Source: Litomosoides sigmodontis (lineage: Eukaryota > Nematoda > Chromadorea > Rhabditida > Onchocercidae). From it: 64,000 nucleotides of DNA. Below are positions 12,901-24,699 of this stretch, one piece after another (position 1 is the stretch's first letter; every line of letters starts with the position of its first letter). The stretch lies in NCBI GenBank assembly GCA_963070105.1, contig OY718808.1, forward strand, positions 9,095,398 through 9,159,397. Reading direction: 5' to 3'. Both the position numbers and the translations under genes were made by a program. Under the pieces are notes generated by a model, which was not told the DNA's origin, did no database searches, and saw only the letters and a program-made list of their open reading frames with translations.

Positions 12901-15840
12901 ACAGCTTTTTACTATCGTACTGTTTTTATCTACAAAATAGTTTTTGAAATTGTATAACTCAAGACACATTATCTGGGTTGTTGGTTGGGATTCGAAGATG
13001 TTTTCAGCCAGGATTTTATGAAAACATCCCGAGATGATTCAGTGGCAGAACAAAAGTCGTATAATTTAAGAATGAAACGTCGAAAATCACTTATGGAAAA
13101 TTTTGAAAGGACAATGATTGATGTTGGAGTTGCTGATGATGCGCAAGGAGCAGATGACGCAGAGGTTCACATTCATAATTTGGTTCCTAGCTGAAATAAA
13201 CTGTGGGACTTCTCCAATCTGTTCAATTGAAGTCATAGAAAATATGAAAGGAGATAAAATGGGAAGTTCAGTTTGTCTTGCTAGATATAGGTCTGTTTTT
13301 TAGGATGTTGTTTCCAACTACTTCATGAGTATTTCTGAGGTCGTCCCTACACTGGATTGTGCAGTTTGTTTGCTTCAGTTACTTTCTTGTGATTTTACCA
13401 ATGCACAACACAAATCCAAAGTTGGTATGTATTCAGAACTTAAATGGCACTTATGACATGACCGATTTTGACGTCTGAATGGCAAATTAAGAGCCATTAA
13501 AATTCAAGTTAGCAGAAAAAATGATATTTGATAAAACTGAACGCAGAATGGATAGTTGTTTTCAGCAAAATCAGCACTTGCGTATTTAAAAAAAGAGTGG
13601 TCTGATGTAGAGGAAAGACCGGTAAAGGGTGCAGTACTTAATCAAGCAGTTGCAAACATTTTAAGGTTGTCGAAATTTTCCTTATAATTGTTGCCTGCAA
13701 AGTAATTGTGTTCTCAATCATTAGCTTATAATGTTGTATTGGCATAAATTCGAGTAATTGATGTCACTGAGCTGGACGCACAATGTAGCAGCATTATAGT
13801 TCTAATAATAATTGATTTTTCATGTTACGTACTTACATTAAATGCTAAAAACTGTCAACTAGTATCGGTGAATGTTTTCTTAACCTTAACAAACCAAAAA
13901 CGAATATGTTACAGGATTTACCTTTCATTTCGGGAACAAACTGAGCGACTCTCTGCAATCCAATGGATGCTAGCAAACAAAATATCTGAATTAGTTCCAG
14001 AAGACGAACGGCGTCGAAGTAAGATATCATCCTTGGAACCCTGTCACGACAGGGATTTGGATGAGACTGAAGGGTCTCTTTTCATCTGTTTTAGCAAGTA
14101 CGTCAACATAAGAATTTCTTATTACTCACCTATTGAATACTTGATTGGATTTGAAAATTTACTGAATGTTTGCTTGTTTCAGATCTACTTTTGCTTCTGT
14201 TTATAAAGTTTTGTTCTGTTCTCTAAATGAAACAATTAGGAATGTTTTATCATTACAAGCTGTTGAAAAAGGCAAACTTCACAAGGACGAATGCTTTGCA
14301 CTTTGGAAGATTGCTGCTAGTAGCTTCTGCTTATTAACTCTGCTAATTCGTGTAAAGGTATCTTTTTTTTTAATTTAATCGCGTGATCCTCTCATCAAAT
14401 ATTTGAATAATTAAAATTTGATCCGTACTGTTCTTGATATTGTTTGTGTATGGTGTCACCATACACAAAACCGTCACATAACTCTTCATCCATTCTAAGA
14501 TAACTTTTGCGTTGTTACCTTGCTCATTCGAAGGTTATTCTACTTGCTATAAAAATAAAAAAGGTTATTCTACTTATTTCTAAAAATAGCACATTTTCTT
14601 TTAGCTTATAATCAAATCATTTAGGAGTTGCGAAATGCCAGCGTACTGTTAACTGCTGCACGTGAAGGGCGCTCATTCTTGCAAAGTTTTGTTGTGAGAA
14701 GTTCCTTCATATATCTGTTATCAGATGAATCGAGGTTTAATTTTTAGTCAATTCAGTTTAAAACATGGAGTATATTATTCTCTTTTAGATCAGCCGTAAA
14801 ATTGAATGGCACAACTGTCTATTTTTATGTCTATAAGGAATCTTGTTACCACTTGCATAATTATACTTTCAAGGTTTGCGAGATATGGTGCGGAAGCAAA
14901 TGCAATTTTGAAAACAGTACAGATCGGTAATCGTTCACTGCAGAATATGAGTGCTCATGCGAAGGTTATTCTACTTACTATACGTCTTAACTATTCGCTT
15001 AAATAAATCTTGCGTAGCCGAAATATGTTTCCCTATAACCAATTGGGACAAATGCATCTGAATTTGGATCTCTGTGCAGTTTATACATATCCTTAGTTTT
15101 TAATATAATAGAGTTGTTTCGGCTGTGATTTATCCCTTTATAATTAAAACGTTTTGCAGAGCACTAAATGTGCCTCACTGTTGAAATTGCTTCCAATGTT
15201 GAGGGCAACATCAGAGCAGTTTATTAGGATAATTCACCAGCTTATGATTGGGATCGACTGCGATAGTGCATTTCAAATTGGATTGTTGAAGAGCAGGAAT
15301 TTAGATGTGCTTTTTTGCTCATTATTCCTGTCTGAAATATCAATATTTATTTAGACACGAGTTGTATTCTTTGCGATTGTGAAAGTCATAGACTAGTCAT
15401 GAAATGTCCGAACGTATGGGTATGAATGGCGACCATTTTTTCCACTTCGTTTTCAGATAGTTTTAGTGCAAATGAGATTCTCGAAATTTGGTTGGTAAGT
15501 CCATTCATATTAAGTCCATTCAATTGCTGTCTCATAATAGGCATTGAACAATTAAAATTTTGAGGGTGAAGAACTAAAAGAAATGGAAGTGGAGGAAAGT
15601 GCTGAAAATTCACAGCAAAAGCCGGTAACTGATGACGAAAACGGTGAGATGGAGCTTGCTGAGGTTAATTTTATGTATATAAATTTAAGATCATTGATTC
15701 TAAAATCTTATTTTTAGCTGCAAGAAAATTCTCAAATTGTTAAATTTCTGCGGTAATTTAAAATGAATCAAAAAACGGATATTTTTCAGGTGCAGAGCGA
15801 CGTAGAGATGAATCTAGAGGATGATAGTCCAATTTTCTAA
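3921..15840 (+). CDS. fcd-2: FANCD2 homologue, Fanconi anaemia group D2 protein (DNA crosslink repair)
   Basis: Large multi-exon gene. FANCD2 pairs with FANCI, is mono-ubiquitinated and clamps DNA during interstrand-crosslink repair in the nucleus. Exon 1 is 3921-4020 (MFRRKKGQGLLENKKNSDEL), exon 2 is 4345-4578; coding exons with matching motifs follow to the terminal exon that stops at 15838-15840. Alignable landmarks in order: ALIQVLPEILPSHIVQQ (about 5840-5890), the ubiquitination region EIEQMISSSSTREKIWGIFG (exon 8669-8784), HSAYLRICFYQHFAKIL (about 9090), SEIPDSENRVFEPIAHFQLLL (about 9880), RIYLSFREQTERLSAIQWML (about 13915), and near the end DCDSAFQIGLLKSRNL (human NCREAFWLGNLKNRDL). 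The tail is acidic (EMEVEESAENS; VEMNLEDDSPIF), as in the family. Exons of the middle part (10.1-12.6 kb) are less certain. The gene starts 585 bp after the PGAP3 stop. Confidence 0.9.
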
Positions 15841-15979
15841 ATGCCTTTTTTAAAGAATATACCACACTGCTTTATATGTATTTAATCATTTTCCGTGTTT
15901 ACTTCTTTCTGCTTTTGTTATATTTCTTTTTATGAATTGTTATATACCTGTACGAATGCAATGAACTGTAAAATCCAGA

Positions 15980-15985
15980 AATAAA
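15980..15985 (+). promoter_or_regulatory. AATAAA poly(A) signal of FANCD2
   Basis: Canonical AATAAA 140 bp after the FANCD2 stop codon, the first one downstream on the coding strand in a T-rich 3' UTR-like stretch. Confidence 0.5.
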
Positions 15986-17071
15986 CTAAAATTTGGTAAG
16001 CCAAGATTATTTCTTTGTCCTGTTAAGAAGCTTAGCTATCTCTTTTGATATTTTCGGTGTCGTTGCTTTAAAATTGAGTCGAAGAGCAGAAAGCAATCTA
16101 CATCAAACTTGTTACGGCCATCAGTCATAGAAATGTTGGCTTATTCTTTGGAAGTGCAGGGAGTAGCGGAAGACATCCATTATCTCAGTTAAATAATCAG
16201 TTTCTTGGTTAACCAACCGAAATCCGCGAAAAATGAAACAGTCTCACCAAAAAAATGGTTTTACATCCACCTTCTCTGCATCCCTTTGGATTTCTTTATA
16301 TGACTGAGAATTGAAAAGTTAATGGAATTCAGGGCAAAACATTTTTTGAACTAAAAAGTTTCACCATTCTTCGAAATCCTCCGATTTTCCATTTTGGAAT
16401 GCCCACAAATATGGGAATGCAAAATTTACGCTCAATGTGTAAGAGGGGTTTCTCGATATTCCAGTGCAGTGCTCTTTGTGGATAAACCTTTTACTAGTAG
16501 GCCCTCACATAACATGAATTTTCAACTATGTCGAGATATTATTTTAAAAAATAAATTATTTTACAAATAATTAATCTAGAGGGATGTTGGCATAAGTGCA
16601 TCAACTTTTTTTTCCTTCGTGATAGCAGCAGTTGGTGATATAGAATTTGACGCTGCCAGTATTGCTTTTGTAGAATGCTGAAAATTTTTTGTAATTAAAA
16701 TTTTTTTCTGATTTCTTCATGCATGGAAAAATTGTGAGAGATATGCTCCTTATACATCGAACTTTTTGAATTAATACAAGTAGGATTACAGGATAATGGT
16801 ATAGTGAACTTGCTTAAAAGAAAATTACGAATTCTGTTAAAAGTTTGTTCGCTATTTTAAAGCTGCTTATAAATATAAGCAATTATAAAAACTGTAGAAG
16901 AGAAAGTTAGTCACAGATAAAAAGATAGGGATAGAAAATTTTAAATGAATGAAGACAATATAATAGCTTCAGAATATTAGTGTTAAGGCTCTGATATGCT
17001 TAGCCGTAAGTACCAATATCAAATCTCAACAAAATTTATGTGACATGAAATTTCTTATGAAATATACATAC
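15986..17071. other. convergent intergenic spacer, no gene seen
   Basis: About 1.1 kb between the FANCD2 3' end and the minus-strand coiled-coil locus. No open frame with splice support was found. The left part could hold a further 3' exon of the minus-strand gene, whose exon at 17072 ends with a usable donor. Confidence 0.35.
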
Positions 17072-17979
17072 CACTGTGATTGAAATAGCCGTAGCATATA
17101 TTTGCTTCAAAAAGCTTATGATAAAATCAACTGAGCAGGCAGTGATGATATATAATGCATTACTTCCACTGACGTTATACGCCGCACTCAACGTTACTGT
17201 CATATCATCCACCTGATTATTAATATCCGTACACATATCATCAAGCTTATCAACTCTTTCTTTTAGATCCATTATTAGCTATAATTGATTACTTGTTATT
17301 AAGATTGACACCTATTACCTTATATTATCTGCTCTCCTTCTTCAACAACTTTAATATGTGAAAAAATTCACATAGATAAGTTTATTAGTTAATTGGTTTG
17401 AGATGGAAATTTATTTCGAAATGGCTTTCTCAATTCTCCTGTTTTTGCATAAAATGAATTATGCTCAGCTTAATTCTCCGAGATGCAACATTTTCAACGT
17501 CGTACAACTTTAGCAAAATTAACAGATTAATGAAATGATTGCATAATGGAAAATGTATAAAATTTTTGCTAAGAAATTCTTACTGTGAAAATTCAATAAT
17601 AAATACTTCGCACCTCATTTTGCCGAATTTCTTCCTTTTCAATTTTTTCATGGCAAGCATGTGCTATATTACGATAGTGATCCATAGCTTCATCAATTTG
17701 CTTCTTTACAAGCTTAATAAAGAAAACTGTAATGAGATTGCTTACCACAGTTGCTAAATTATAACATTGTTAGAAGTTTTGAATTATTTAATTTTAACTT
17801 TCTTCTTGCTTTTATCGTCAGTAAAGGCTTACTGATATATGAATGAACGAATAGAAGGATTAGTTAGTAATACTAAATTATTTACATCAATTTTAGCAAG
17901 CAGTTGATTTTTTATCACAAAGAGCTGCTCTTCACGTTTCTTTGTCTTTTCGTTTTCATCTATTAGTGCTTTTAAACGT
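17072..17979 (-). CDS. unrecognised coiled-coil protein with C-terminal membrane segment (partial model)
   Basis: Three exons read on the minus strand: 17886-17979 (LKALIDENEKTKKREEQLF..), 17614-17712 (LVKKQIDEAMDHYRNIAHAC..) and 17072-17278 (MDLKERVDKLDDMCTDIN..). The last two join in phase 0. All three are heptad-like, charged coiled-coil sequence; the last continues into NVSGSNALYIITACSVDF and a hydrophobic stretch IISFLKQIYATAISITV that could be a membrane anchor. The exon ends in a GTATGT donor, so a further 3' exon may exist; if the intron is retained the frame stops at 17036. A candidate upstream coiled-coil exon (IFELHQRNIEVEQKNRT) lies near 18050-18110 but its splice phase does not close. 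No family was recognised. The start codon is not known. Confidence 0.4.
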
Positions 17980-18355
17980 CTGCAAAGGTATTTATTAGTT
18001 AAAAGTTTTTCATGTAAAAATTTAGAAGCAAATCACTGGTTCGATTCTTTTGCTCAACTTCTATATTTCTTTGATGCAATTCGAAAATGTCTAATAAAAT
18101 CGAATATTATGCTACCCTAATTTATAATGTAAATAACAGGTAATATTTAACTCAAACAGTTTGCAAAATGACCAATTAAATAATTGTTTTTGTTTTGCAT
18201 TCTATCTTTGATTGAATAAAGAAAGTTAGCTGATTACATTAATGATAAGTTTATTTATCAATGATTACTAAACATCCATGATAGTGTCAGTCAAAAAAAT
18301 AAAATTTTCAAAATGAAATTCAAAAAGTTTGAGCATATTAGCAACTAAATAATTT

Positions 18356-19658
18356 TTACTGATTCAGTGATGTAATTTGTTGCTCGATTACCGCATCGTT
18401 CAACTCTTCCATATTTGTTTCCTCAGGTAGTTCAACTTTCCTGGCTGCAAGTAATAATTAAGTGTAGTCCGAAGAATGCGCTCAATTTCTATGCTAAAAT
18501 ATTAATCAGATTGATTACTTGAATTTAGCAATATTGTTAGTGGCACCATTGTAATCAAAACAACTGCTGTAAAAATTACTATCAACAACGACATCTTAAC
18601 GTCAATCACACTTAACTTTAACTTTAATAATTTCCTGTATTTCGTCAAAGAATCTTCCACACTCACTCAAAGCTGTATAACGCTTTTTCTTTCTCATAAT
18701 TCCGTATTTTTGTCTACCGCACTTCTTTAAAGTGTTTCATTTAAAGCTGTTTGAGTAGTTTCTTGCCCTCATATTATTATCTATCTACCTTTTGCGTCAT
18801 CTGTGCTCATCAAATGTGATTGAGATGCTCGTGCTTGTGGTAATTGATCCATGACTTCCGATGGTGATTTCTGGTCATTCATCATTAGCGCTGTAATTAT
18901 TTTTGATTTTTATGAATTATTCGGACACCACAAATTACTGATAAAGTTACCAATGAATGTGGCATAGAAAGTTTTTTGAAATGCTCATTTTATATTTTGC
19001 TATCTTAAAAATTGCTTTCAAGTCTCGCTGAAAAATGATAAAAGTAAAAATGTCAAAAATGTGATAAGCATATACGAAATAACCAATAATATAAAAATAA
19101 GTGAAATTATAACGGGAGAAGTGATACCCGGTGACGCTAATAATATCAATATTTGTTTCTGTCAACTCTTTTCATTTACGGAATTTCTTTTTCTAAGTAT
19201 ATTTCATACGTATACTACGTCACGTACTGCAAACGTTTGCACCGCCATTTTTTGCAGTAAATTTTTCACTTAAAATACATCTGTTCAATATTTGAATCAC
19301 TGTGGTTTACTTTAGTGGCTCGAAAATAATTGAGATTTTTTGAAGAAACTGTTTGAAACAGATCGATGTCAGTTATTCGCTTACTTGAAATGCTCTTAAC
19401 AGATGATTGCGCAGGTTCTACGTTTTGGTTGATAATTGTTTGCTGTGATGGTTCAGCGTTACGAACGGATTCAAGAGAACAGGAAGCTGCGCTGTTGGTT
19501 CCATTTGCCGCAGTGCTTGATGTATCAGTAGTGTTGCTTGCGGTATCAGCGTTTCGGATGATTGGTAGAGTAGCACTGGCTGCATCAGATTTATTTTTCT
19601 TGCTTAATTTATAAAAATGATTCTTCAAGTTTTTAAGCACTTCAGTTGGTTTGCTCAT
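18356..19658 (-). CDS. unrecognised Ser/Thr/Asn-rich protein with membrane segment(s)
   Basis: The first exon begins with ATG at 19658 (MSKPTEVLKNLKNHFYKLSK) and is a long open frame rich in Ala, Thr, Ser and Asn, down to about 19270; usable donors follow FRATK and MYF. Two downstream exons are clear: 18789-18890 (MMNDQKSPSEVMDQLPQARA..) joins in matching phase to a hydrophobic exon around 18533-18575 (AVVLITMVPLTILLNS), which joins to a last exon ending EELNDAVIEQQITSLNQ with TAA at 18356-18358. A further membrane-like exon (SPVIISLIFILLVISYML) lies at about 19040-19130 but its junctions are unresolved. It may be a tail-anchored or single-pass protein. No family recognised. The hydrophobic exon could also start its own 54-codon gene at ATG 18593. 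Confidence 0.4.
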
Positions 19659-21334
19659 ACGCCTGCAAAAAATTTCAAAAATTAAAATTTATTCTCTCTT
19701 CATTTTGCAAATTTTTTAAAGTACAGAATTCTTGGTAAAAACACAATGTCTAAATTAAAAAATTTTACGTAAAAGACAGGAAAAAGCTATAAAAATATTA
19801 GAAATTTTGAAAGACAAAATTAAAAAGACACGATCCTTTTTAATTTTGTTTACTGACGTTAGAAGTTATAAAGCTATTATTAGATCAACTATGAGGAAAC
19901 AAAGCAGACATGAAACGAACTTATCAGACTTTTCTAACTCTGTTGTTCGGATATCTCTTCCTTGTCCAGCCATCTGTATAACCTTTACAGTATCAGAACT
20001 TTCATTAAGTTTCTGTGACTATTCTGCTTTAAATATTTTTGTCGTGAAACTGAGGTGAAGCGGCAAACAGGTTTATCATAAATATGGCATGTAATACTGT
20101 AATGCGCTATTCATTGCATTATGTAACTATACTGTCACCCATGCTTGTCATCGATTCATGTATCAGTCACTCAGTTACTGTAACTCCGCCCTGCCTTCAA
20201 CTATGAATGGGTAGATCAACTACCAAGGGGAGATATTCCTCTGTGCGCCAATGAGGGAGTCGCCTGAAGAGGGGTTAGTGAGCGGTTGTTACGCTAAGCC
20301 GAGCTGTGCTGATGCTTCTGTTTGTTGCTTAACCTTAACCATTGTCATAACGAATAAATCGATTACTCATACTAAGGCTTCGACTTCACTCACAACCAAG
20401 CAAACTTCTCCAACGAAAGTTTTCACAACTACAACTAGATTACAAAATTTGATTTAAGTATCTAAAGCATAATTAAAAAAGACAGATTTTATAAACAGGA
20501 TTTGTATTTCATTGTTTCGAAAAAGCTTTTTTTTTTTTAATTTGGAAAGAATGATACAAAATGTCGTTTGAGTAAGAATGAAACGGTCATTACTTCAGTG
20601 GTAAACAACCGCTTTCTAAAGTTGACTATTAGTACTTTAAAGAAGCATACCATTAATATTATTTGTACTTTTTTCTTAAATTATTCTTCCTAATTCTTAA
20701 CTATGAATATGGAAAATCACTTAATGAATAAATTTATTAAGCAGTGTGAAAGCATGGCACATTGATTGATTCACTGACGCACATCTGATTGCCGGTGGAT
20801 ACTTCTGCGTCGTCAATTAAATTGTAGCTGCTCATTCTTACGGTTTTAGAAAATACCGTCGAAACATTTGTACATTATGAATCAAAGAAAAATATGCTAT
20901 TAAATTTTGAAAACTATGGATCTTGTACTATCATTGTACGGTTCCGCTTGTAGTATATTGAAATCGCCGAATAGATATTTGAAATTTCTCAATATTTTAT
21001 GTTTTCTTTTTAGAAAAACCCAACTGCAAATAGGTTACATTAGGCGCATGATTAAGATGTTTTCCAAATGAAGAAATGCATTTTTGTATTCATTAAACGA
21101 ATATAATACTTCAAGTACTCTTCAACATGAGCTGATTAAATTTCCAACTCTGAGTACAGGGAGAGTAAAGGAGAGAAGAGAAAAAATACAACTTGAGTAA
21201 AAGAGTAAAAATAACTCGGAAGAGAAATAAATTTAAAACTTTTGAGCACATTTCAAATAATTTCATCATCTCACTCAGCGTACTTGTAGATCTCACTATC
21301 ACTGTCAATCTTCCTGACGAAGAACTCTCCGATT
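19659..21334. other. intergenic, no supported gene
   Basis: Spacer with one GC-richer patch at about 20180-20350. An open frame of 68 codons on the plus strand (20251-20457), Ser/Thr-rich at its end, has no splice context or family resemblance. Otherwise AT-rich. Confidence 0.4.
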
Positions 21335-21420
21335 TCACGTGATGCCACATTTACTGAGTAAATATTGTACACTAAATTCTTCATGCAATTTTGAATAGCG
21401 AAAAAGAAAGTAACTTACCG

Positions 21421-21571
21421 CATAACATAACCAGTGTTCTAATAAAACATGTGAAATTGCAGGTTTTGCATAATCTGAATGTTGGAATTGCACTTCAACT
21501 TCATTGCTGTTGTTGCGTAGAATGAAACAATGAAATGCTAATGCAAAAGGAAATTTCTTTTTGGTATTCAA
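21421..21571 (-). CDS. possible isolated exon on the minus strand
   Basis: The minus-strand frame gives NNSNEVEVQFQHSDYAKPAI followed by SHVLLEHWLCYA and then an excellent donor, GTAAGTTA. The sequence has balanced coding character in an otherwise non-coding region. Candidate following exons (about 21290-21350, EIGEFFVRKIDSDSEIYKYAE or an alternative frame) are not phase-compatible without guessing. It could be a fragment of a decayed gene or part of a gene I cannot assemble. No family recognised. Confidence 0.25.
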
Positions 21572-21589
21572 TCACTTGGAATACCGAAA

Positions 21590-22970
21590 ACAACAAGCCT
21601 AAAAAGACGTTAATAAGAGTAAAGACCAATACAGAGGAAAAAAGATGCTAAAAAAGAAAATTAGTTATGAAAAAAAAATATTAAATACCACCACAAAATA
21701 GCATGCGAGGAGCAAAGAAATGTGAAAATGAAAATCGGTTAATAATAGAATAACATGCGGAAGGCAAAGCAAATAAAAAAACAAAAACGTTACGTGAAAT
21801 AAATATGAAGAAGTACTAATAAAGTACGTAAAATGAGTAAAATAAAGGGAGAAAAGCAAAATGAGCAAAGTGCACAAAACATGCAATTCATAAAAACATT
21901 CAACAAAAGGATAAAAAACTGAAATTAATAATAAAATATAAAAAATAAACGTGCAAAACTAAAATGTATAAGTTAGAAAAACAACACACATAAAATTGAT
22001 TTAGTAATGAAGTACGGTATGATATAAACTAATGAAATGAAATGTACACAATATGCACGTATAGCAAAGACGCCATTGAAACACAAATAAAAAAATCTTA
22101 AAAGCATTAAATACTTAAAGTTAAAAGCTACGTGAATATATAAAATAATTTCAATCAGACAAACGCACACAAATATTGGAAAAGAAGAGAAATTAAAAAT
22201 TTAGCGGTTCAAAAATGCTCCTCTAAAAGTTGTCAACGGTTCAGCAATCCCTAAACAATTCAGAAGCTATTGGTGGTTCAAAAATCCGTCAAGTAATTTC
22301 AAAAAATTTTCGATTTCTTGTTACTGCCTTCCCGTGCTGTTAATTAAAGTGAACTGTTGCAGTGAGAAAAAAGGTACAAACCGGGCAGACGAGAAACTTT
22401 CAAAAACTTCCCAAATGCCAGTAAACAAGTGTAACATGAAAAAATGTGTACAATTAAAAAGACACAATAACAGTTACCTGCTTGCCAAAACCAACAAGAA
22501 ATGCGTGAAATAACATCAAAAACACAAATTAAACATGAAATTAAATCGAAACGAGTCGATACTTTATACGTACAATAAATTTAACAAAAAAAAATCAGAC
22601 ACTGGAATACTTGAATGGATAATGAAATAACGTAAAATAGTTGAAAATTTTCCGAAATCAAGGAAGAGGCGAGATATTTGAAAAGAATAAAAAATTGAAG
22701 GCTTCCAAAAGTTCCAAAAATTCACATAGTTCTAAATACATTTCAAAAACTAACAATAAAATTCAAGAGTTCGAGAGTTTTTTAAAGATTTCAAACAGCG
22801 AAAAGTTCACTGTTTTCTAAAATAAACTTTCCAACGAACTTGCTCAAAATGATTTAGTAAACATCGAAAATAATTCAATCGAATAAAGTGGAAAGAAAAG
22901 CAAAAAATTATCACAAAAAAATGATGTAAACACCAAATTATTAACAATGGTATCAAATGGAAACAACATG
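21590..22970. repeat. A-rich low-complexity block
   Basis: Roughly 1.4 kb in which the plus strand is dominated by A, with many AAAATTAAA, AATAAA and AAAAAC words and few T runs. No coding frame is supported; open frames in it (21665-21886, 21973-22170, minus) are composition artefacts. It ends abruptly at about 22975, where the T-rich block begins. Confidence 0.6.
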
Positions 22971-22976
22971 ATTTAC

Positions 22977-23433
22977 GTTTTTATTTTCTTTTATTTTCCA
23001 ATTATTTATTTTTTCTCATTTTTAATTTCTTTCATTTTTATTTTAATCTTTTATTCTTATTCTCTATTTTTTATATTTTTTTATTAAAATTTTTTATATT
23101 TTCTTATTAAAATTTTTTTTTATTTTTTGCTTTTTATCTTTTTTTATTTATTTTTTATTTTTTTTATTTTTTAACTTTTTATTTTTTTATTTTTACTCAT
23201 TCATTCATTTTTTACTTCATTTTTATTTTTATTTTTTTAATTCATTTTTTTTCTTTTTTTTTTCGTTTTTTCATTTATTTATTCATTTTTTTAACTTTTT
23301 TATCTTTTTACTTTTTTTTTCATTTTTTATTTTTTTACTTTTTTTTTCATTTTTTATTTTTTTACTTTTTTTTTCATTTTTTATTTATTTATTTTTTTTT
23401 TTAATTTTTTACTTTTTTTTTAGTCACTGGACG
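22977..23433. repeat. T-rich low-complexity block with internal tandem repeats
   Basis: About 450 bp of almost pure T interrupted by A, C and rare G (TTTTTATTTT, TTTTTACTTT words). Between about 23307 and 23392 a unit of about 26 bp (ACTTTTTTTTTCATTTTTTA plus a short T tail) is repeated three times nearly perfectly, showing slippage-type growth. Its right end merges into the poly-lysine C-terminus of the zinc-finger gene on the other strand. Confidence 0.85.
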
Positions 23434-24211
23434 GAGAATGAAGGGCAGAACAGGCAACGACAAGTTGAGCACCCGGGCGGGAAAACAGCATTGCTGACCT
23501 GAAGGTCTGAAATCACAATTCATTTTTTTTTTTGTTCATAACTTTATTTTTTGAATTTTGCTAACCCCTTACCTGAGACGGAGAGATGATTTGAGTCCTA
23601 CTTGCAGTCCAAAAGCTTAAGTTAGCGGCGCTTCACCTACCTTTCATTGACGACGGCTGGACGTGACTTCGGGCACCAATCGGGATCACGCAGCTCGGGT
23701 GCTGCAGATTCTGTGCAGCCGTATACTAAGGTGGCAGCAGTATACTGCGGTGCCCACAATGGGCGAATAAACCCGCAATATGCATAAATTTAGTGAAGGA
23801 ATCGAATCAAACGTAAAATTGGAAATGAAAAAAAATGTGAAATCAAACTTCTAAACTTACCATCCTCCTTGTGTATACCAGAGGCATGGATGCGCCACCC
23901 TTCTATTCCTGCAAACTTCCTATTACAGATGCAACATACTAAAAATAAAACATTAAAAATTTTTGCACACAAATTATTTCTTTGTTTACGTGAAAATTCT
24001 GTGCCTGTTTTGGCGCATAATAAATTTGCGTATTTCTCAATTTTCAGTCACAGGGAGAGATGCGTACATTCATCGAACAAAATTAGGCAATAACTTGAAA
24101 TTGAAATTATGCGTTACCTTCCCGTGTATGGTATTGCTTCCTTCTCCTCAAACTACTGTGTATAGCTCTGCTTGCGGCACTCGCAATTCCCTCCGCAATT
24201 GCTCCGGAGGA
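23401..24211 (-). CDS. C2H2 zinc-finger gene or gene remnant
   Basis: Four minus-strand exons close in phase: 24118-24211 (SGAIAEGIASAASRAIHSSL..YHTRE), 23861-23938, 23641-23701 (PELRDPDWCPKSRPAVVNE) and 23401-23506 (ends LPVLPFILRPVTKKKVKN). The second exon encodes VCCICNRKFAGIEGWRIHAS then GIHKED, a C-x2-C-x12-H-x4-H zinc finger that would bind nucleic acid. Local GC content is clearly above the flanks, supporting coding origin. Oddities: the first exon has no ATG and no good acceptor before an in-frame TAA at 24212-24214, and the C-terminus runs into the poly-T block, giving KKKVKN. It may be a truncated gene, a pseudogene, or the N-terminal part of a retroelement protein (some LINE proteins carry such fingers); no reverse transcriptase motif was found nearby. 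Confidence 0.4.
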
Positions 24212-24389
24212 TTACACAAGTCGGCAGGATGAAATTCTTTTGATTTAGCCACACCAATGATGTTGGTGCAGCCAATTCTTTAGAAAAAATCGGAGCTTGA
24301 TCATCCCCGACCGTCTGCAACAGTCATAATTGAGTATTTTTGTGCATCGAGTAAATTGATATTCACCCCATTAATTGAATCATTTTTAA

Positions 24390-24600
24390 CTCACAAGACG
24401 AGTTCACGGTGATATCCCTTCATTGTCAGTTGTCTCCACCGGTGCCACTAGTACCTCGGGTTCTTCACCCAAATTGTCTGGCAGAGGAGCTCACACTGCT
24501 CTAAATGACCAATTGTCATGAGCATCAGGCAGAGGAGCCCACTCGGCCTCATTTTCATCGAATTCCGGCTCCCGAGATACTGGATTTTCCTTCAATTTAT
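24390..24600 (-). pseudogene. decayed acidic coding remnant with in-frame stops
   Basis: One minus-strand frame reads EPEFDENEAEWAPLPDAHDN, then a TGA, then APLPDNLGEEPEVLVAPVET and another TGA. The motif APLPD occurs on both sides of the first stop, suggesting a small internal duplication. The acidic, coding-like composition and higher GC content point to a former exon; the stops and lack of splice sites point to decay. It lies upstream, in transcription order, of the zinc-finger exons and may belong to the same dead gene. Confidence 0.3.
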
Positions 24601-24699
24601 TTTGACTATTTCACCCTTCCAAATCCTTTATTTTGCTTCATGCCTCTTCCAAACGAGTTTGGAATGCAATTTCAGACTGAAAATGTTACTCTAACAATC

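Noticed and set aside
20180..20460. GC-richer patch considered as a Wolbachia-derived nuclear insertion or small gene
   Set aside because: No bacterial protein motif could be read in any frame; a search against Wolbachia genomes would be needed to say more.
23440..23780. GC-rich stretch considered as a structured non-coding RNA or spliced-leader RNA gene
   Set aside because: The nematode SL1 sequence was not found, and the minus strand gives phase-consistent exons joined to a zinc finger, a better explanation.
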